A stretch of DNA of 64,000 nucleotides from Rhynchopus sp. YZ270_cl-10. Taxonomy: Eukaryota > Euglenozoa > Diplonemea > Diplonemida > Diplonemidae. The notes under the pieces are model-generated. The model made no database searches. It had not been told where the DNA came from and saw only the letters and a program-made list of their open reading frames with translations. The stretch covers positions 930,001 to 994,000 of the forward strand of contig OZ037900.1 of NCBI GenBank assembly GCA_964035575.1. The letters run 5' to 3'. The translations under genes were made by a program, and so were the position numbers. Shown piece by piece: positions 42,372 through 52,105 of the stretch (the first letter of the stretch is position 1; each line of letters opens with the position of its first letter).

Positions 42372-45300
42372 ATGGCAGCAGCAGGGATGGGTCGTGGGGT
42401 AGGCCTTCGGGAGAAGGCTTGCCAGGTGTTAACTCTGCTCTTCGCTCCGTTGGTGAGACTGCATTTGTGGAGAAGGCAGTGCGGGGGTGGGTGGAGGCGG
42501 CGGCAACGGTGCGGCAGTGCGCACCCTGAGTACACTGCTATTCTCGATTCCGTCACGCGGGCGGACCTCCTGATGGGTCTGCTACGTCCAGCGGCTGTTG
42601 AGCAGATGCTTTCTTCCTCTCATGTTGCATCCTTCACCCCTGGGCAAACCATTCTCTTTAAACACGAATCCTGCCTCTCTGGGGTCTACCTGCACCTCCA
42701 CAGCAACGCAAACGAGGCAACCCCTGCACATCTGAACTTTCAGGAAGCGGTGTCACACTTTGTCGTTGGAGGGGGTGCTTTTGACAATCAATACAGACGC
42801 CGCAATGTCCTCAGTGTAGGAGCGTCTTCGTGGGTGGTGGTCCCAGTAAAAATATTTGCGGAAGCATTCATCGGGGAGTTGGGTGGGGTGGCGCCTGCCG
42901 CAGGGCTGGTGTCATGCCTCATGGCGACGATGTCCGAACTTAAAAGCTCTGAACTGCGTGAAGCCCTTTGTGACATCCCATCTACCGCAGCACGCCCGAT
43001 CTGCAGCGCCTGCGCCGAAGTATCGTTCTCCGCCATGCCAGCAGTAGGGACCACCCCAGCCCAGAAGCTCAAGCCACGTTGTACACCTACTCGAGGGCGT
43101 TCTTTGCGTACTCTCTTCGAAAAATACGTTTTCAATTTGTATCAAAGCTCTGCAGTGCTCTCTTCACTGCCGTTCTGCAGCTTTCTGTTTGTCATGACGA
43201 AGGCGACAGAGGAGCAGAAACGGGACTTCTTGAGTGTACAATGCCTTCGCCGTGGAGAGGTGCTGCAGGCGCATCGGAGCAGAGCGGAGAAGGTGTACTT
43301 CCTTGAGGCGGGGTGCGTCGATGTGGGGTATTTCTACAATACACGGTTGCGTGCGGAGGAGCGTGGGTCGACACCACGGCGCTCTGCGTTGACCGCAGCC
43401 TTCGAAGAGAAGGTGACAGCAACCAATGCACAGCGCTGCTTCAACGACGCCGCCCTGCAGCTTCACAGCGAGAAGACCCACTTCACTGCCACCACGGCCT
43501 CCATCTGCGCAGTGTACATCGCATGCGACCTAAAAAAGCTGCACGACAGCATCCGCAACCTCTCCTCCCTCCTTTCCTCTTACATCCGTGATAATGCTGC
43601 GTTTGGCTCCCACGAAAACCTTTCCGACTCTTTAGAAAAAGAACACCACAAAGAAAAGGAAAAGCGAGGAGTCAGCTCTGGCTGCGGCTCTGACGTCGTC
43701 TCAACCAGCATCAAAGAGAAGGTCTGCGAGCTTCGGATAGCACAGCTAACACGGCTCCAAAACACCCCTGCCTTTGCACAACGCATGCGAACGCTTCTCG
43801 TTGATAAATTCATGCCCGTAGGAGATGCCCCTGATGGATGCGGGACCACACCCCTCTTTATCCGCTTCGCTTCACATAAATACAACCTCCCTGAAGGCGG
43901 TTTCGATGATTTCATTGATCAACTCTGCACCCGCTTGACACCCCGTGTAGTGCTCTTCCCTGAGGTAATCTGCTCAATCTCTTCAATATGCGACCGCGCA
44001 GTCTTTGTCGTAAACGGAATATTTGAGGAAAACAAAGAGAAGCACAGTGCCCCTGCTGTTCTAGGACTTTCTACATCATGCACCGGATCAAAGGAAGAGA
44101 GAGAAGGCGCTAAAAAGGAGTATCCTGTACACTTCTCACTAGGGATGTCTGGGGCTGGGAGCGTTGCGGTTAACAGTCCATCATTAAGTATGAGCACTTC
44201 TATGGTGGGATCACCGTTGACAAGGTGGCCGTATGGTGTGACACCTGCATCGCAATGTGTAGAGGTATTCGAAGTATCTCATAGTGTCATCAAAACCATC
44301 GTAACTGAAGTCTGCAAAACCGCGCTGTCTTGCCGTAGAGAGAAATCAAGGGGTACCGTGATGTCAGATGATTTTAGCACTTCAGAAAGTCTCTCGCATT
44401 CCTGCTCCTCTTTTGACGAAGGCAGTGTCGGAGGCGAAGGTGTCAGCCCCGCATCGGGTCCGCTCGGCAAAGGGATTGCGGTGCACCGTCGTGCTACGCT
44501 TGCAAATCTTCCGTCTCCTCTGGCACGTAGGAAATCGTCTTCACCAACGCGGTCGTTGGATTCGCTACTCTGCTCTGATGCCAAAACAAAGGTAAAAGCA
44601 GCGAAGGAGAAGGAGAAGGAGAAGAAGACAACCCTCCCCACCGCCCCCGCAGTTTTACCCGATCTTGAAAGATCTGCACAGCTTTATGGCCCTGCGAGGT
44701 CTAACTTTAGTGGTCTCGCGGAACGGCAGTCTAGCCCTGTTAAATTAGAGAGGTGGACACCACGGGTTGGGTTGGCTGCATCACCACGCGCTAGGGTGCC
44801 TTCCGTTAACTCTCTTATTGCACAGCAGATTGGTGATTTGCGAGGAGGGGGTCCACGGTCTCTCTTCGAAGAAGCGCGTCCAGCGAGCGAATCTGATGCG
44901 GAAGTGGATGTGTCTGGGACGCACCTTGCTTCACTGCAGAGACATCAACGGATCTCTGGGATTGCAGACAGTTCCTGCCCTTTGTCGCCTCTCTCTCCAA
45001 ACGATCCTACCTCACCTGAGACGCTTCTTTCTGTCCGCGAAGCTGCCCGCATCGAAGGCTCGCGGGAGGTGGAGATGCAAAACAGAAAGCTTGATGCGCT
45101 TCGCTCTGCGTATGCCCCGTCTTCTGCGTTGCAGGCAGTGAGCGCTCCTCCTGCACTTCGTTCTGTCGTCCCCGCTGTAGGTTCTGAAAAGCAAATCAAA
45201 CCACGTAAAAGAAGGAAATCCGACCAACCACTATTCTGTGCTGATACCATCGAAACATCTCTTCAACAAGACGCCTTTGCAGCAGTCGCATTGGATCCTT

Positions 45301-45830
45301 TACAGCATGAGTACTACAGCGATCTTTCGGAGGATGAGGCTGGGGCCATGCCAAAGCGAGCAAAAAAGAAGAAGACGAGACGTGCACCGCCCCCATTAGA
45401 GGGGGTAGTGGTGCCAGCAGCATTGCCATCATTGAAGGCGACGACGCCATTGAAAACACCGCCACGGAGGAAAGAGAAGGAGAAGAAGAGGAAGGTCACC
45501 TCGTCCCCTGAGGAAGAGGTGCGGAATGTGTCCCTTCTGGTGACTCCGGTGTACAATGGTGATAAGGGGATTAGCCAGTGGATGTCGTTTCCTTTGTCTG
45601 CAGGGTACACAGTGAATTTGCTAGGGGATGCGGCGTTGCAGCAGTTGTTGAAGCAAGGGTCAAGTGGTTTGTTGTTGTCGATCCCTGCGTTAGCAAAACG
45701 TACAACAAGGCAAGGTCTGGCAGCAGAGGGGGTCTGGCATGTGGTCGACGATATGAAAAGAAATGTGTCGCTTGGGAAGCTCAAGAACGGCGATACGATT
45801 ATCGTGGAGTTGACTACACAGACAGGGTGA
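42372..45830 (+). CDS. Large protein with two cyclic-nucleotide-binding-like domains
   Basis: The start ATGGCAGCAGCAGG at 42372 is the first Met after a pyrimidine-rich leader and gives 1152 residues. Residues about 50-180 (DLLMGLLRPAAVEQML, SFTPGQTILFKHESCLSGVYL) and about 255-400 (FCSFLFVMTKATEEQKRDFL, LRRGEVLQAHRSRAEKVYFL, EAGCVDV) look like CAP-ED/cNMP-binding beta-barrels. Neither shows a clear phosphate-binding GE-RA motif, so ligand binding is doubtful. A long Ser-rich linker and basic clusters (KPRKRRK, KRAKKKKTRR, PRRKEKEKKRK) suggest a nuclear protein. The last 100 residues (VTPVYNGDKGISQWMSF, NGDTIIVELTTQ) could be a small folded domain. No orthologue is recognised. Confidence 0.75.
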   Translation: MAAAGMGRGVGLREKACQVLTLLFAPLVRLHLWRRQCGGGWRRRQRCGSAHPEYTAILDSVTRADLLMGLLRPAAVEQMLSSSHVASFTPGQTILFKHESCLSGVYLHLHSNANEATPAHLNFQEAVSHFVVGGGAFDNQYRRRNVLSVGASSWVVVPVKIFAEAFIGELGGVAPAAGLVSCLMATMSELKSSELREALCDIPSTAARPICSACAEVSFSAMPAVGTTPAQKLKPRCTPTRGRSLRTLFEKYVFNLYQSSAVLSSLPFCSFLFVMTKATEEQKRDFLSVQCLRRGEVLQAHRSRAEKVYFLEAGCVDVGYFYNTRLRAEERGSTPRRSALTAAFEEKVTATNAQRCFNDAALQLHSEKTHFTATTASICAVYIACDLKKLHDSIRNLSSLLSSYIRDNAAFGSHENLSDSLEKEHHKEKEKRGVSSGCGSDVVSTSIKEKVCELRIAQLTRLQNTPAFAQRMRTLLVDKFMPVGDAPDGCGTTPLFIRFASHKYNLPEGGFDDFIDQLCTRLTPRVVLFPEVICSISSICDRAVFVVNGIFEENKEKHSAPAVLGLSTSCTGSKEEREGAKKEYPVHFSLGMSGAGSVAVNSPSLSMSTSMVGSPLTRWPYGVTPASQCVEVFEVSHSVIKTIVTEVCKTALSCRREKSRGTVMSDDFSTSESLSHSCSSFDEGSVGGEGVSPASGPLGKGIAVHRRATLANLPSPLARRKSSSPTRSLDSLLCSDAKTKVKAAKEKEKEKKTTLPTAPAVLPDLERSAQLYGPARSNFSGLAERQSSPVKLERWTPRVGLAASPRARVPSVNSLIAQQIGDLRGGGPRSLFEEARPASESDAEVDVSGTHLASLQRHQRISGIADSSCPLSPLSPNDPTSPETLLSVREAARIEGSREVEMQNRKLDALRSAYAPSSALQAVSAPPALRSVVPAVGSEKQIKPRKRRKSDQPLFCADTIETSLQQDAFAAVALDPLQHEYYSDLSEDEAGAMPKRAKKKKTRRAPPPLEGVVVPAALPSLKATTPLKTPPRRKEKEKKRKVTSSPEEEVRNVSLLVTPVYNGDKGISQWMSFPLSAGYTVNLLGDAALQQLLKQGSSGLLLSIPALAKRTTRQGLAAEGVWHVVDDMKRNVSLGKLKNGDTIIVELTTQTG

Positions 45831-46365
45831 ATGGTGGGTGATGGGGGAGGGAGAGAGAGAGAAAAACCTGAGTTTTTTTTAGCACCATTTTTTTAAAAGC
45901 ATCTTTTGTTCCCAGACCAGGCTGTTATGTTAGCGAGAAATGGACAGTGCGGACTGATTTGCATAACTGCACTGATCCAAGAGAGAATTAACGTGTGTGA
46001 TTATTTTATTTTATTTTTATAGTATAGTGGAGCTCATCCTCGGGGGTGTCTACACTAATACAAAGTTTTCAAAAGAAATCGAATGTTGTCATTTCGCAAC
46101 ATTTGAATGGATTGTACCCAATAATTGAAAGAAAAATAAAATAAATAAACAAAGAACATTCCACTAGCTTTGGTAGCGGATTTTGATGGTTGTTGTTTTT
46201 TTTTCCGCCACAACTTTTGCGTACTCTATTGGTTCTTATGTCGCCCTTCTTTCCCCCCCCTCTTCCCCCCAACCTTCCCAGGTGCCGAAGTCCGCCTGCC
46301 AGAGGTGTAAGCGAGAGTCACATTTGGTGTGTGGGGGGATTTTTTTTTTTTTTTTTGGTTACTAT
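45831..46365. other. Start of a repeat-rich, gene-poor region
   Basis: It contains an S3 copy (46019-46075). A possible small exon sits near 46282-46310 (acceptor CCTTCCCAG, then VPKSACQRCKRE, a CxxC pair), which I cannot connect to any gene. Confidence 0.4.
46019..46075 (+). repeat. S3 repeat copy
   Basis: TATAGTGGAGCTCATCCTCG, then GGGGTGTCTACACTAATACA and AAGTTTTCAAAAG. Confidence 0.72.
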
Positions 46366-47007
46366 CAGGGTAGTAGCTTGAAAGGTGCACTTTTCAAATG
46401 TTGCTGGTTTGCTGGTTTAGAAAATTTTTTTCCCCGGTTGAAAGCGGTCGTCGCGCGCTTCGCGCGCGCCTCCCTGCCAACCACTAAGTGGAGAGGCAAA
46501 GGGTAAATTTTGCGAGACAACAAAGAAAATGGAATATAATCCTGTGTTTGCGGCGCTTGGTCTTGCACCTTCCACTAACCGTACGAAGTCAATACGTCTT
46601 CCAGAAGCAGGGGCCGTTGCAACGGTGGGTCATTTTGAAAAAATGGTCGACTTTTTGCATCTTTGGTCAAGTTGCATTTGTGGCTGCAAAATGCAAGGGG
46701 ATTCCCGAAGACATTGTAAAGTCTATTTTTTGCGGAGCAAAAAATTAATATAAAGTGGCGCCGCAGGCGAAAAAAAAATTAGGGCATAGTGCAAAACATG
46801 CAGCTTTTTACACCACAGAGTCACTTAATGAACCCTTTTTAGGGGTTCGCTTACGTGTGAGGCTTTCTTCTGTGAGTGGGAAAGTGGTGCGGGGGAGGCG
46901 AAAAACTGAATCCCGAATCCCACTTTTTTTATTTTTTTTTTCCCCAAACCAGTAAACCAGCTCGTTCTGGTTTTGAAACCAGCAAAAGTACCCAAGCTAT
47001 TTCCCTG
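46366..47007 (+). mobile_element. hAT-like non-autonomous element, diverged family member
   Basis: The left end is CAGGGTAGTAGCTTG and the right end CAAGCTATTTCCCTG, with TTACTAT duplicated at 46359-46365 and 47008-47014 (8 bp if one terminal base is shared). The interior contains a block related to 27024-27907 (TTTGCGGAGCAAAAAAT, GGCGCCGCAGGC, CTGCAAAATGCAAGGGGA). No transposase was found. Confidence 0.8.
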
Positions 47008-47014
47008 TTACTAT

Positions 47015-48716
47015 TCTCATTGTTAAGAGCCCCAGGGAGGTGTCCTGGCTGCGGGGGTGGTGGTGTCTGTACTTCCCCCTTGCCTACTAGATGGAGTACC
47101 GTACGAAAAATTATCGTAATAATGTTCGACCTTTTCAAGATTTTTCTGGAAGTTCGACCATTTTTTTTTACGGTCGATAATGGTAATAGGCCGGCACCTA
47201 GGTGTGGACGCAACTCTTTTTTTTTTTGGGCTGTTTGGGGTGCCTCATCAAAGCCGTCCATGGCAACCTCGGGTTTTTCCTCGGACTCGAGCTCTGGGAC
47301 AGGCTCGGGCTAACTCAAACTACCCGTGAAGCCCACCCTCCCCACCTTTTTTTTATATAAAATATTGTGTGCATGGAGCAAAGCTCATCTTCAAAGAAAA
47401 AGAAAACCAGGGCGTTCGCCCCGGGGCGAAAAATATTTTTTTTCGTTAAAAAAATCTTTTCCTGAAAAAATGACATTTTATTTCGCCCCAGGGCTTCGCC
47501 CCACCGGGGCGAAACCCTGTATAAATAAATAAATAAATAAAAAAAGGGGGGAAAAAAAAAAAAAAAGAGAGAGAGAGATTTCTCCCCACCACCCTGTAGA
47601 CCCCCCCGGAGGGGGGGTCGTAGAGGGGTGTCCACTGTACTCAAAATCATCCGCAAACCCGCCTGCCGTGAGAGGAAGTTTCCCCAGCACTCCCGCTCGC
47701 TCCTCAATCCTGCAGTCTGCTGAAGGTGTACCGTACCCCCTGTTATAGAAGGTGTCACTGCTCGTGTCAACTCTACTTTCAACGGCAGAGAGTTGAAAAT
47801 AATCAAAATAAGGATGAAGTCTCATATGACAGATGCCTCTCTTGTACATCTGTTTGATTAAACAACACAAAGAGACCCTCAGTGAGGGGGGATTGATGAA
47901 ATTCTCCATCGTTTTGCTGGTTTTAGTATCAGGAAAGTTCAGCTGTAATATCACTTGTGCTGGGGAAGGGATCACGCGCAAATCGCAAATTTTTTTTGAC
48001 CATTCAGTACCAGGGATTCACCCCACGAACTAACTTCTCTCCGGCGGGAAAATTTTTTTTGACCTATTTTAAGCACTAGTAAAAAAACGAAAATTTCGGG
48101 GTTTTTGGCATTTCGCCACGATCAGGAAAAAACGATGGCGATAGCGAACGCCCTGAAGAAAACAAAAAAAAAAAAAGCTAAAAGAAAACCAAAATTCTCC
48201 TCAAATTATATCAACCAACAATGCGATTCATTAAAAAAAAATATAGTGGAAGCTCATCCTTGGGTGTCTACACTAATACGACAAAGTTTTCAGAAAATCA
48301 TTTGTTTTGTTTTGTTTTGTTTAGTTTTTGCCTTTTTTTTCTCTCCAAACCAGAAATTTTCGCCATCTAACCAACTTACCCCCTATGTTATATTTGCAAA
48401 AAAGCTTCGTTTTTTTTTTCTCCTCTTTTTTTTTTTGCAGACGTAACAAAACAAAACAAAAGAATACACAGCGACAAAGTATACCCAGGCGCGTCAACAC
48501 TCTCACAACGCTGCAGGCAGATGCACGAAAGCAAATAGAGAAGCAGAACTATCGGGGATAGGGGGTGGGGGAGAGAGAGAGAGAGAGAGGACAAAAGGGA
48601 ATGAACGTTCTCAACGTTCTCTCTTTCTTTCTTGCCCTTCCTCTTCCCCCCCGTGTCTTTGCCTTTCTGCATCTCCCCCTTGCTGGATCCCTTTGGCGTC
48701 ATGTGTTTCTTTTGCA
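47015..48716. other. Gene-poor stretch with hairpins and an S3 copy
   Basis: It contains GC-rich hairpins (CGCCCCGGGGCG and CCCACCGGGGCGAAA near 47410-47520; CCCCCCCGGAGGGGGGG near 47606), an S3 copy (48241-48296) and a possible terminal exon near 48440-48561 (acceptor TTTTTGCAG, ending ADARKQIEKQNYRG). I cannot assemble a gene here. Confidence 0.4.
48241..48296 (+). repeat. S3 repeat copy
   Basis: ATAGTGGAAGCTCATCCTTG, then GGTGTCTACACTAATACGAC and AAAGTTTTCAG. Confidence 0.7.
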
Positions 48717-48832
48717 AGGTGGACTAAGCAGAGTTGGAGCAACTTAGATCCATCTTATAAACCTTTTCTCTTGTGCTTTCATCTAGCTGGCATCGTGGGT
48801 CAGCAGAGGAGGTGCCTGCATTAATAACTTCA
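48717..48832 (+). repeat. S1 repeat, full-length copy
   Basis: AGGTGGACTAAGCAGAGTTG, then CAACTTAGATCCATCTTATA, CTTGTGCTTTCATCTAGCTG, and GAGGTGCCTGCATTAATAAC. It joins the 5' (S1a) and 3' (S1b) halves in one unit of about 115 bp. Confidence 0.75.
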
Positions 48833-48906
48833 CTTTTCTCTTTTACCCCCTATACCCATACCCATATTCACTCCTACATATTGTTTGTTTTTCCCCCCCT
48901 CCAGTT

Positions 48907-48980
48907 CGAGGTGACCAAGCATTTGTGACAGGGCTTAGGTTCATCTTTACATCTGTCTCTCTTTATGCTTTCACTCATTA
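48907..48980 (+). repeat. S1 repeat, truncated copy
   Basis: TTCGAGGTGACCAAGCATTT, then CAGGGCTTAGGTTCATCTTT and TATGCTTTCACTCATTAC; the 3' half is missing. Confidence 0.65.
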
Positions 48981-49309
48981 CTTTAAAAAAAGCGGGAAAA
49001 AAAAAAAAAAAAAAAAAAAATAAATAAATAAATAAACAACAACCCCTCCTACCCACCCTAAAAAGGTTTATTTAGTTTTTTGGATTCCCATTTTTTACTC
49101 TTCTCCTCCTCTCCCATTTCGCTTTTGTTTTTTGAGGATGTGTGTCTGCACACAATGTGGCACATTCGTCTGCCTTTTTTTTAAATCCTCATGTGTTTCC
49201 TTGGGGAAAAAAAGGCGTTCCGAGGTCAATAAGTATCCCATTATGGATTAAGTTCATCTTGGCCAGTTATTATTATTTATTATTTTCTTTTTGTGCGGGA
49301 TTGTGATCA

Positions 49310-49352
49310 AGGTGAGAAAAGCACAGAGAGTGCTTAAGTTCATCTTATACAA
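49310..49352 (+). repeat. S1 repeat, 5' part
   Basis: AAGGTGAGAAAAGCACAGAG, then AGTGCTTAAGTTCATCTTAT. Confidence 0.6.
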
Positions 49353-49631
49353 CGCATTTTTTTTTTCTTTGTTGTGTGTGTTTTTTTTTCTTCTTCCCCT
49401 TAGCGAAGTATGCCACCCAACGTTGCCAAGTGTTTCCTGTTGTTCACCAATTTTGTCTTGTTCTTTCTTTCTCTCTCTTTTTTTGATTCAGATACCAATT
49501 TTTTCAGGAATTTCTTCAAAAAAAAAAAAAAAAAAAAACGGGCCAAAACAAAACGCCTTCCGACTGCAGAGAGAGAGATAAATGCTTCTTAGCGTTTCTC
49601 CTTCCACAAGGAGCTGCTGTTCGGGATGTGT

Positions 49632-49702
49632 TCAGCGTGCGTTCATCCGGATGGCTGGCATCGTACGTGGGTCAGTCGGAGGTGTGCCTGCATCAACAAC
49701 AG
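49632..49702 (+). repeat. S1 repeat, 3' part
   Basis: GTTCATCCGGATGGCTGG, then CGTACGTGGGTCAGTCGGAG, GTGTGCCTGCATCAACAACAG and a T run. Confidence 0.72.
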
Positions 49703-50832
49703 TTTTTTCCCTTTCCTGAAATGTTTGGTGTTTTGAGTGGGTCAAGGGAGTGGGTGAGTATTTTTTTTAAATACATAAACTACAGCTATCTCAACGAAGA
49801 AGCACACCTACCCCTCAAATTACAAAGTTCCTACAGTGATATATAATACGAACAGAGTAGCAAAAACGAAACAAAAAAAAACAAAATAAACAAACTTTCA
49901 AAACCCCCCCTTTTCAGGAGGCAGGGACGATTCACGTCCCGACTCCATTTTTCTCCCCCAGTCATCACCATGCATAAGGTTCGTCTTTCCTAATACCCCC
50001 TCCCCTCCCCATCTGTCACATTCTTAAGGGAACGAGGTGATGCAATTCAGTAAACATCCCAGCCTTCAAAGAGTGACATTTTTTTTTTCTTTTCTTTTCA
50101 AGGTGACAAAATCACAGAGAGGCTTATTGGGGTTGTGTAGAAATCATGAGGCACATTCAATATTTCAAGTTTTGTTTTTTTCTTCGACTTCTTTGGTTTT
50201 GAACAAGCCATTTAGGTTTATGTATTTTTTTTTTTTCACATCTTCTGTTATTGGCCGCAGGGTACTGCTTTCTCATCCAGGGAATCTGGTCAAAAAAAAA
50301 TTGGGCCAGATTCTCTCAATAGTTACGAACATGGCGATATTTTTGTTACACTATTGTGTGAGAAACTGTTTTCCCCTCCCTCCTTCCTTCTTCCTTCTCC
50401 TGTACTCCTTATTTCCTGAGTTCTCTTTTGTATCCTCTTTTTTCTCTCTCTCCCCATGTTTCTATTCTTGCAAATAATGACTACTTCGAACACGAAAATA
50501 AGAAAAAAATACTAATAATGGCAACGTACTGTTCTGACGCGTGACCGTTAAACATTTCAGCCCACAGGGTGATGGTGTTTCCGGTGTGATTTAACGGGGT
50601 GGGGAGTAAAAAAAAAAGTGTTCTCAAAACACCCTTTTTTTTCTCTCTCTTCGCCTCGTAGATTGGCTCTCCTTTCAACGCTCTCAACAAGGTATCCTAA
50701 TGCTTTATTTCTTTCTTTCTGCGAAGTGGTAAGTAGAATGCAAAGATAACAAAAAAAAAAAAAAAAAGCTCTACATGGGTTCAGATACATTGCGGCTTTC
50801 CTTTCCGTTTTCCCCCTCTTTTTATTTTATTT

Positions 50833-50902
50833 TTGTGCTTTCATCCAAATGGCTGACATCGTAGGTGGGTCAGTCGGAGGTGCCTGCATCAACTACAGTT
50901 TT
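50833..50902 (+). repeat. S1 repeat, 3' part, directly followed by S2
   Basis: TGTGCTTTCATCCAAATGG, then GTAGGTGGGTCAGTCGGAGG, TGCCTGCATCAACTACAG. The adjacent S2 copy starts within a few bases. Confidence 0.72.
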
Positions 50903-50903
50903 A

Positions 50904-50994
50904 TGTAGGACTGCATGGTTGGGGGTGTCCACCCCCGGTACAACCGGTCATTGTACCAAAGGTACACTGTTCACGAGAGGGCTTTGTATTCCAC
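50904..50994 (+). repeat. S2 repeat copy
   Basis: ATGTAGGACTGCATGGTTGG, then CACCCCCGGTACAACCGGTC, ATTGTACCAAAGGTACACTG, TTCACGAGAGGGCTTTG. Confidence 0.75.
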
Positions 50995-51422
50995 ACTCTA
51001 CTTTTTGACAATCACACAATTCACGAAAAAAAATATTCTCTTCCCCCCTTATGTAGAGATTCGCTTAGAGGAGTATTTCATTTTCCACAGACTCCCCCCT
51101 TTTTTTTGTCCATTAATGGACAACTCTATCTGTTCTTTTCAAGATAGATATCGTCATTTAAATTTTTTGATAAATCATTGGAAGTGAAGTTGCCTCGATT
51201 GTGTTGCCACAGTTTTTGTACAAATCTCCACTTTTCACAAAAAAAAAAATTATGTTTCTTTTTTGCTGTGTCTGATGTTGTAGTGTTACGGCGCTTTTAT
51301 GACTTAAAAAATACCTTCTTTTGCAGTAGCGTAGAACCATTTAGGTATATTAGTAAGGATAGACCTATCGGTCTCGAACTGCTTTCAGAACCGTGTGCAC
51401 ACATACAGCACACCATACAGGG

Positions 51423-51563
51423 TAATGGTGGCAGTATTGTGATGGGTGCCCACTGGAATACGCAAAATACATCAAAATACATCACAATACACGATGTATT
51501 GTGATGCATTTTGATGTATTTTGCGTATTCCAATGGGCTCCCATCATGATACTGCCACCATTA
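51423..51563. mobile_element. 141-bp palindromic (foldback) MITE with 8-bp TSD
   Basis: The two arms of about 65 bp are inverse copies, from TAATGGTGGCAGTAT to ATACTGCCACCATTA, with a short centre (CACGATG). ATACAGGG is duplicated at 51415-51422 and 51564-51571. The arms contain AAATACATCA repeated at 10-bp spacing. It is non-coding. The superfamily is not clear; an 8-bp duplication fits hAT- or P-like transposases, but the ends are not CAGNG. Confidence 0.88.
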
Positions 51564-51644
51564 ATACAGGGAGTCTCCTGAAGTGGATTCTCTGATTCAA
51601 AAAAAATGGACCATTTTTTCTTCTTTTTTTCCCCTTCTCTTTTA

Positions 51645-51705
51645 TTCATACTGCACCCTATTATACCTTCTGTTCAGTGGAATAGAGTATATGAAATAAT
51701 TCTTC
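51645..51705 (-). repeat. S4 repeat, inverted copy
   Basis: ACTGCACCCTATTATACCTT followed by CTGTTCAGTGGAATAGAGTA and TATGAAATAAT is the inverse of the S4 core at 5671-5720. Confidence 0.72.
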
Positions 51706-51828
51706 TTTTTTCAAATAAAGAAAAATAAGCATCCTCCCATTTCGTTCGTTTCTGGTTTCTTTGGATCATGTCACATCACTTAAATGCATGGCATTTCCCG
51801 CTTTTCTATTCCTTAATCCCCCCTTAAG

Positions 51829-51950
51829 GTGACTAAGCACGAAAGGCTTAGGTTCATCTCACAATTTTCTTCTTTTTTTTGTATGCTTTCATCCGGATGA
51901 CTTGGCATCGTACGTGTGTCAGTCGGAGGTGTGCCTGCATCGATAGCCAT
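51829..51950 (+). repeat. S1 repeat, full-length copy
   Basis: AAGGTGACTAAGCACGAAAG, then GCTTAGGTTCATCTCACAAT, ATGCTTTCATCCGGATGAC, CGTACGTGTGTCAGTCGGAG and TGCCTGCATCGATAG. This is the most complete S1 copy; the CTAAGC...GCTTAG part can form a stem-loop. Confidence 0.78.
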
Positions 51951-52105
51951 TCCTTTCCCCCCGTTCCAATGCCCGCCCTTATCCCTCTACGCTTAGTTCT
52001 CTTTGTACCGCATTCTCTTTGTGGTATATATGTGTGTGTGTGTTTGATAACTAGTAGGGGTAATTCTTGCTCAGAATATGGCCCCAAAAAGGGGGGGGGG
52101 GGTGC

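Noticed and set aside
48440-48561. A multi-exon gene across 46.2-50.7 kb made of mini-exons with good splice-like borders
   Set aside because: Candidate pieces cannot be joined in a consistent frame and carry no domain; noted only as possible exons.
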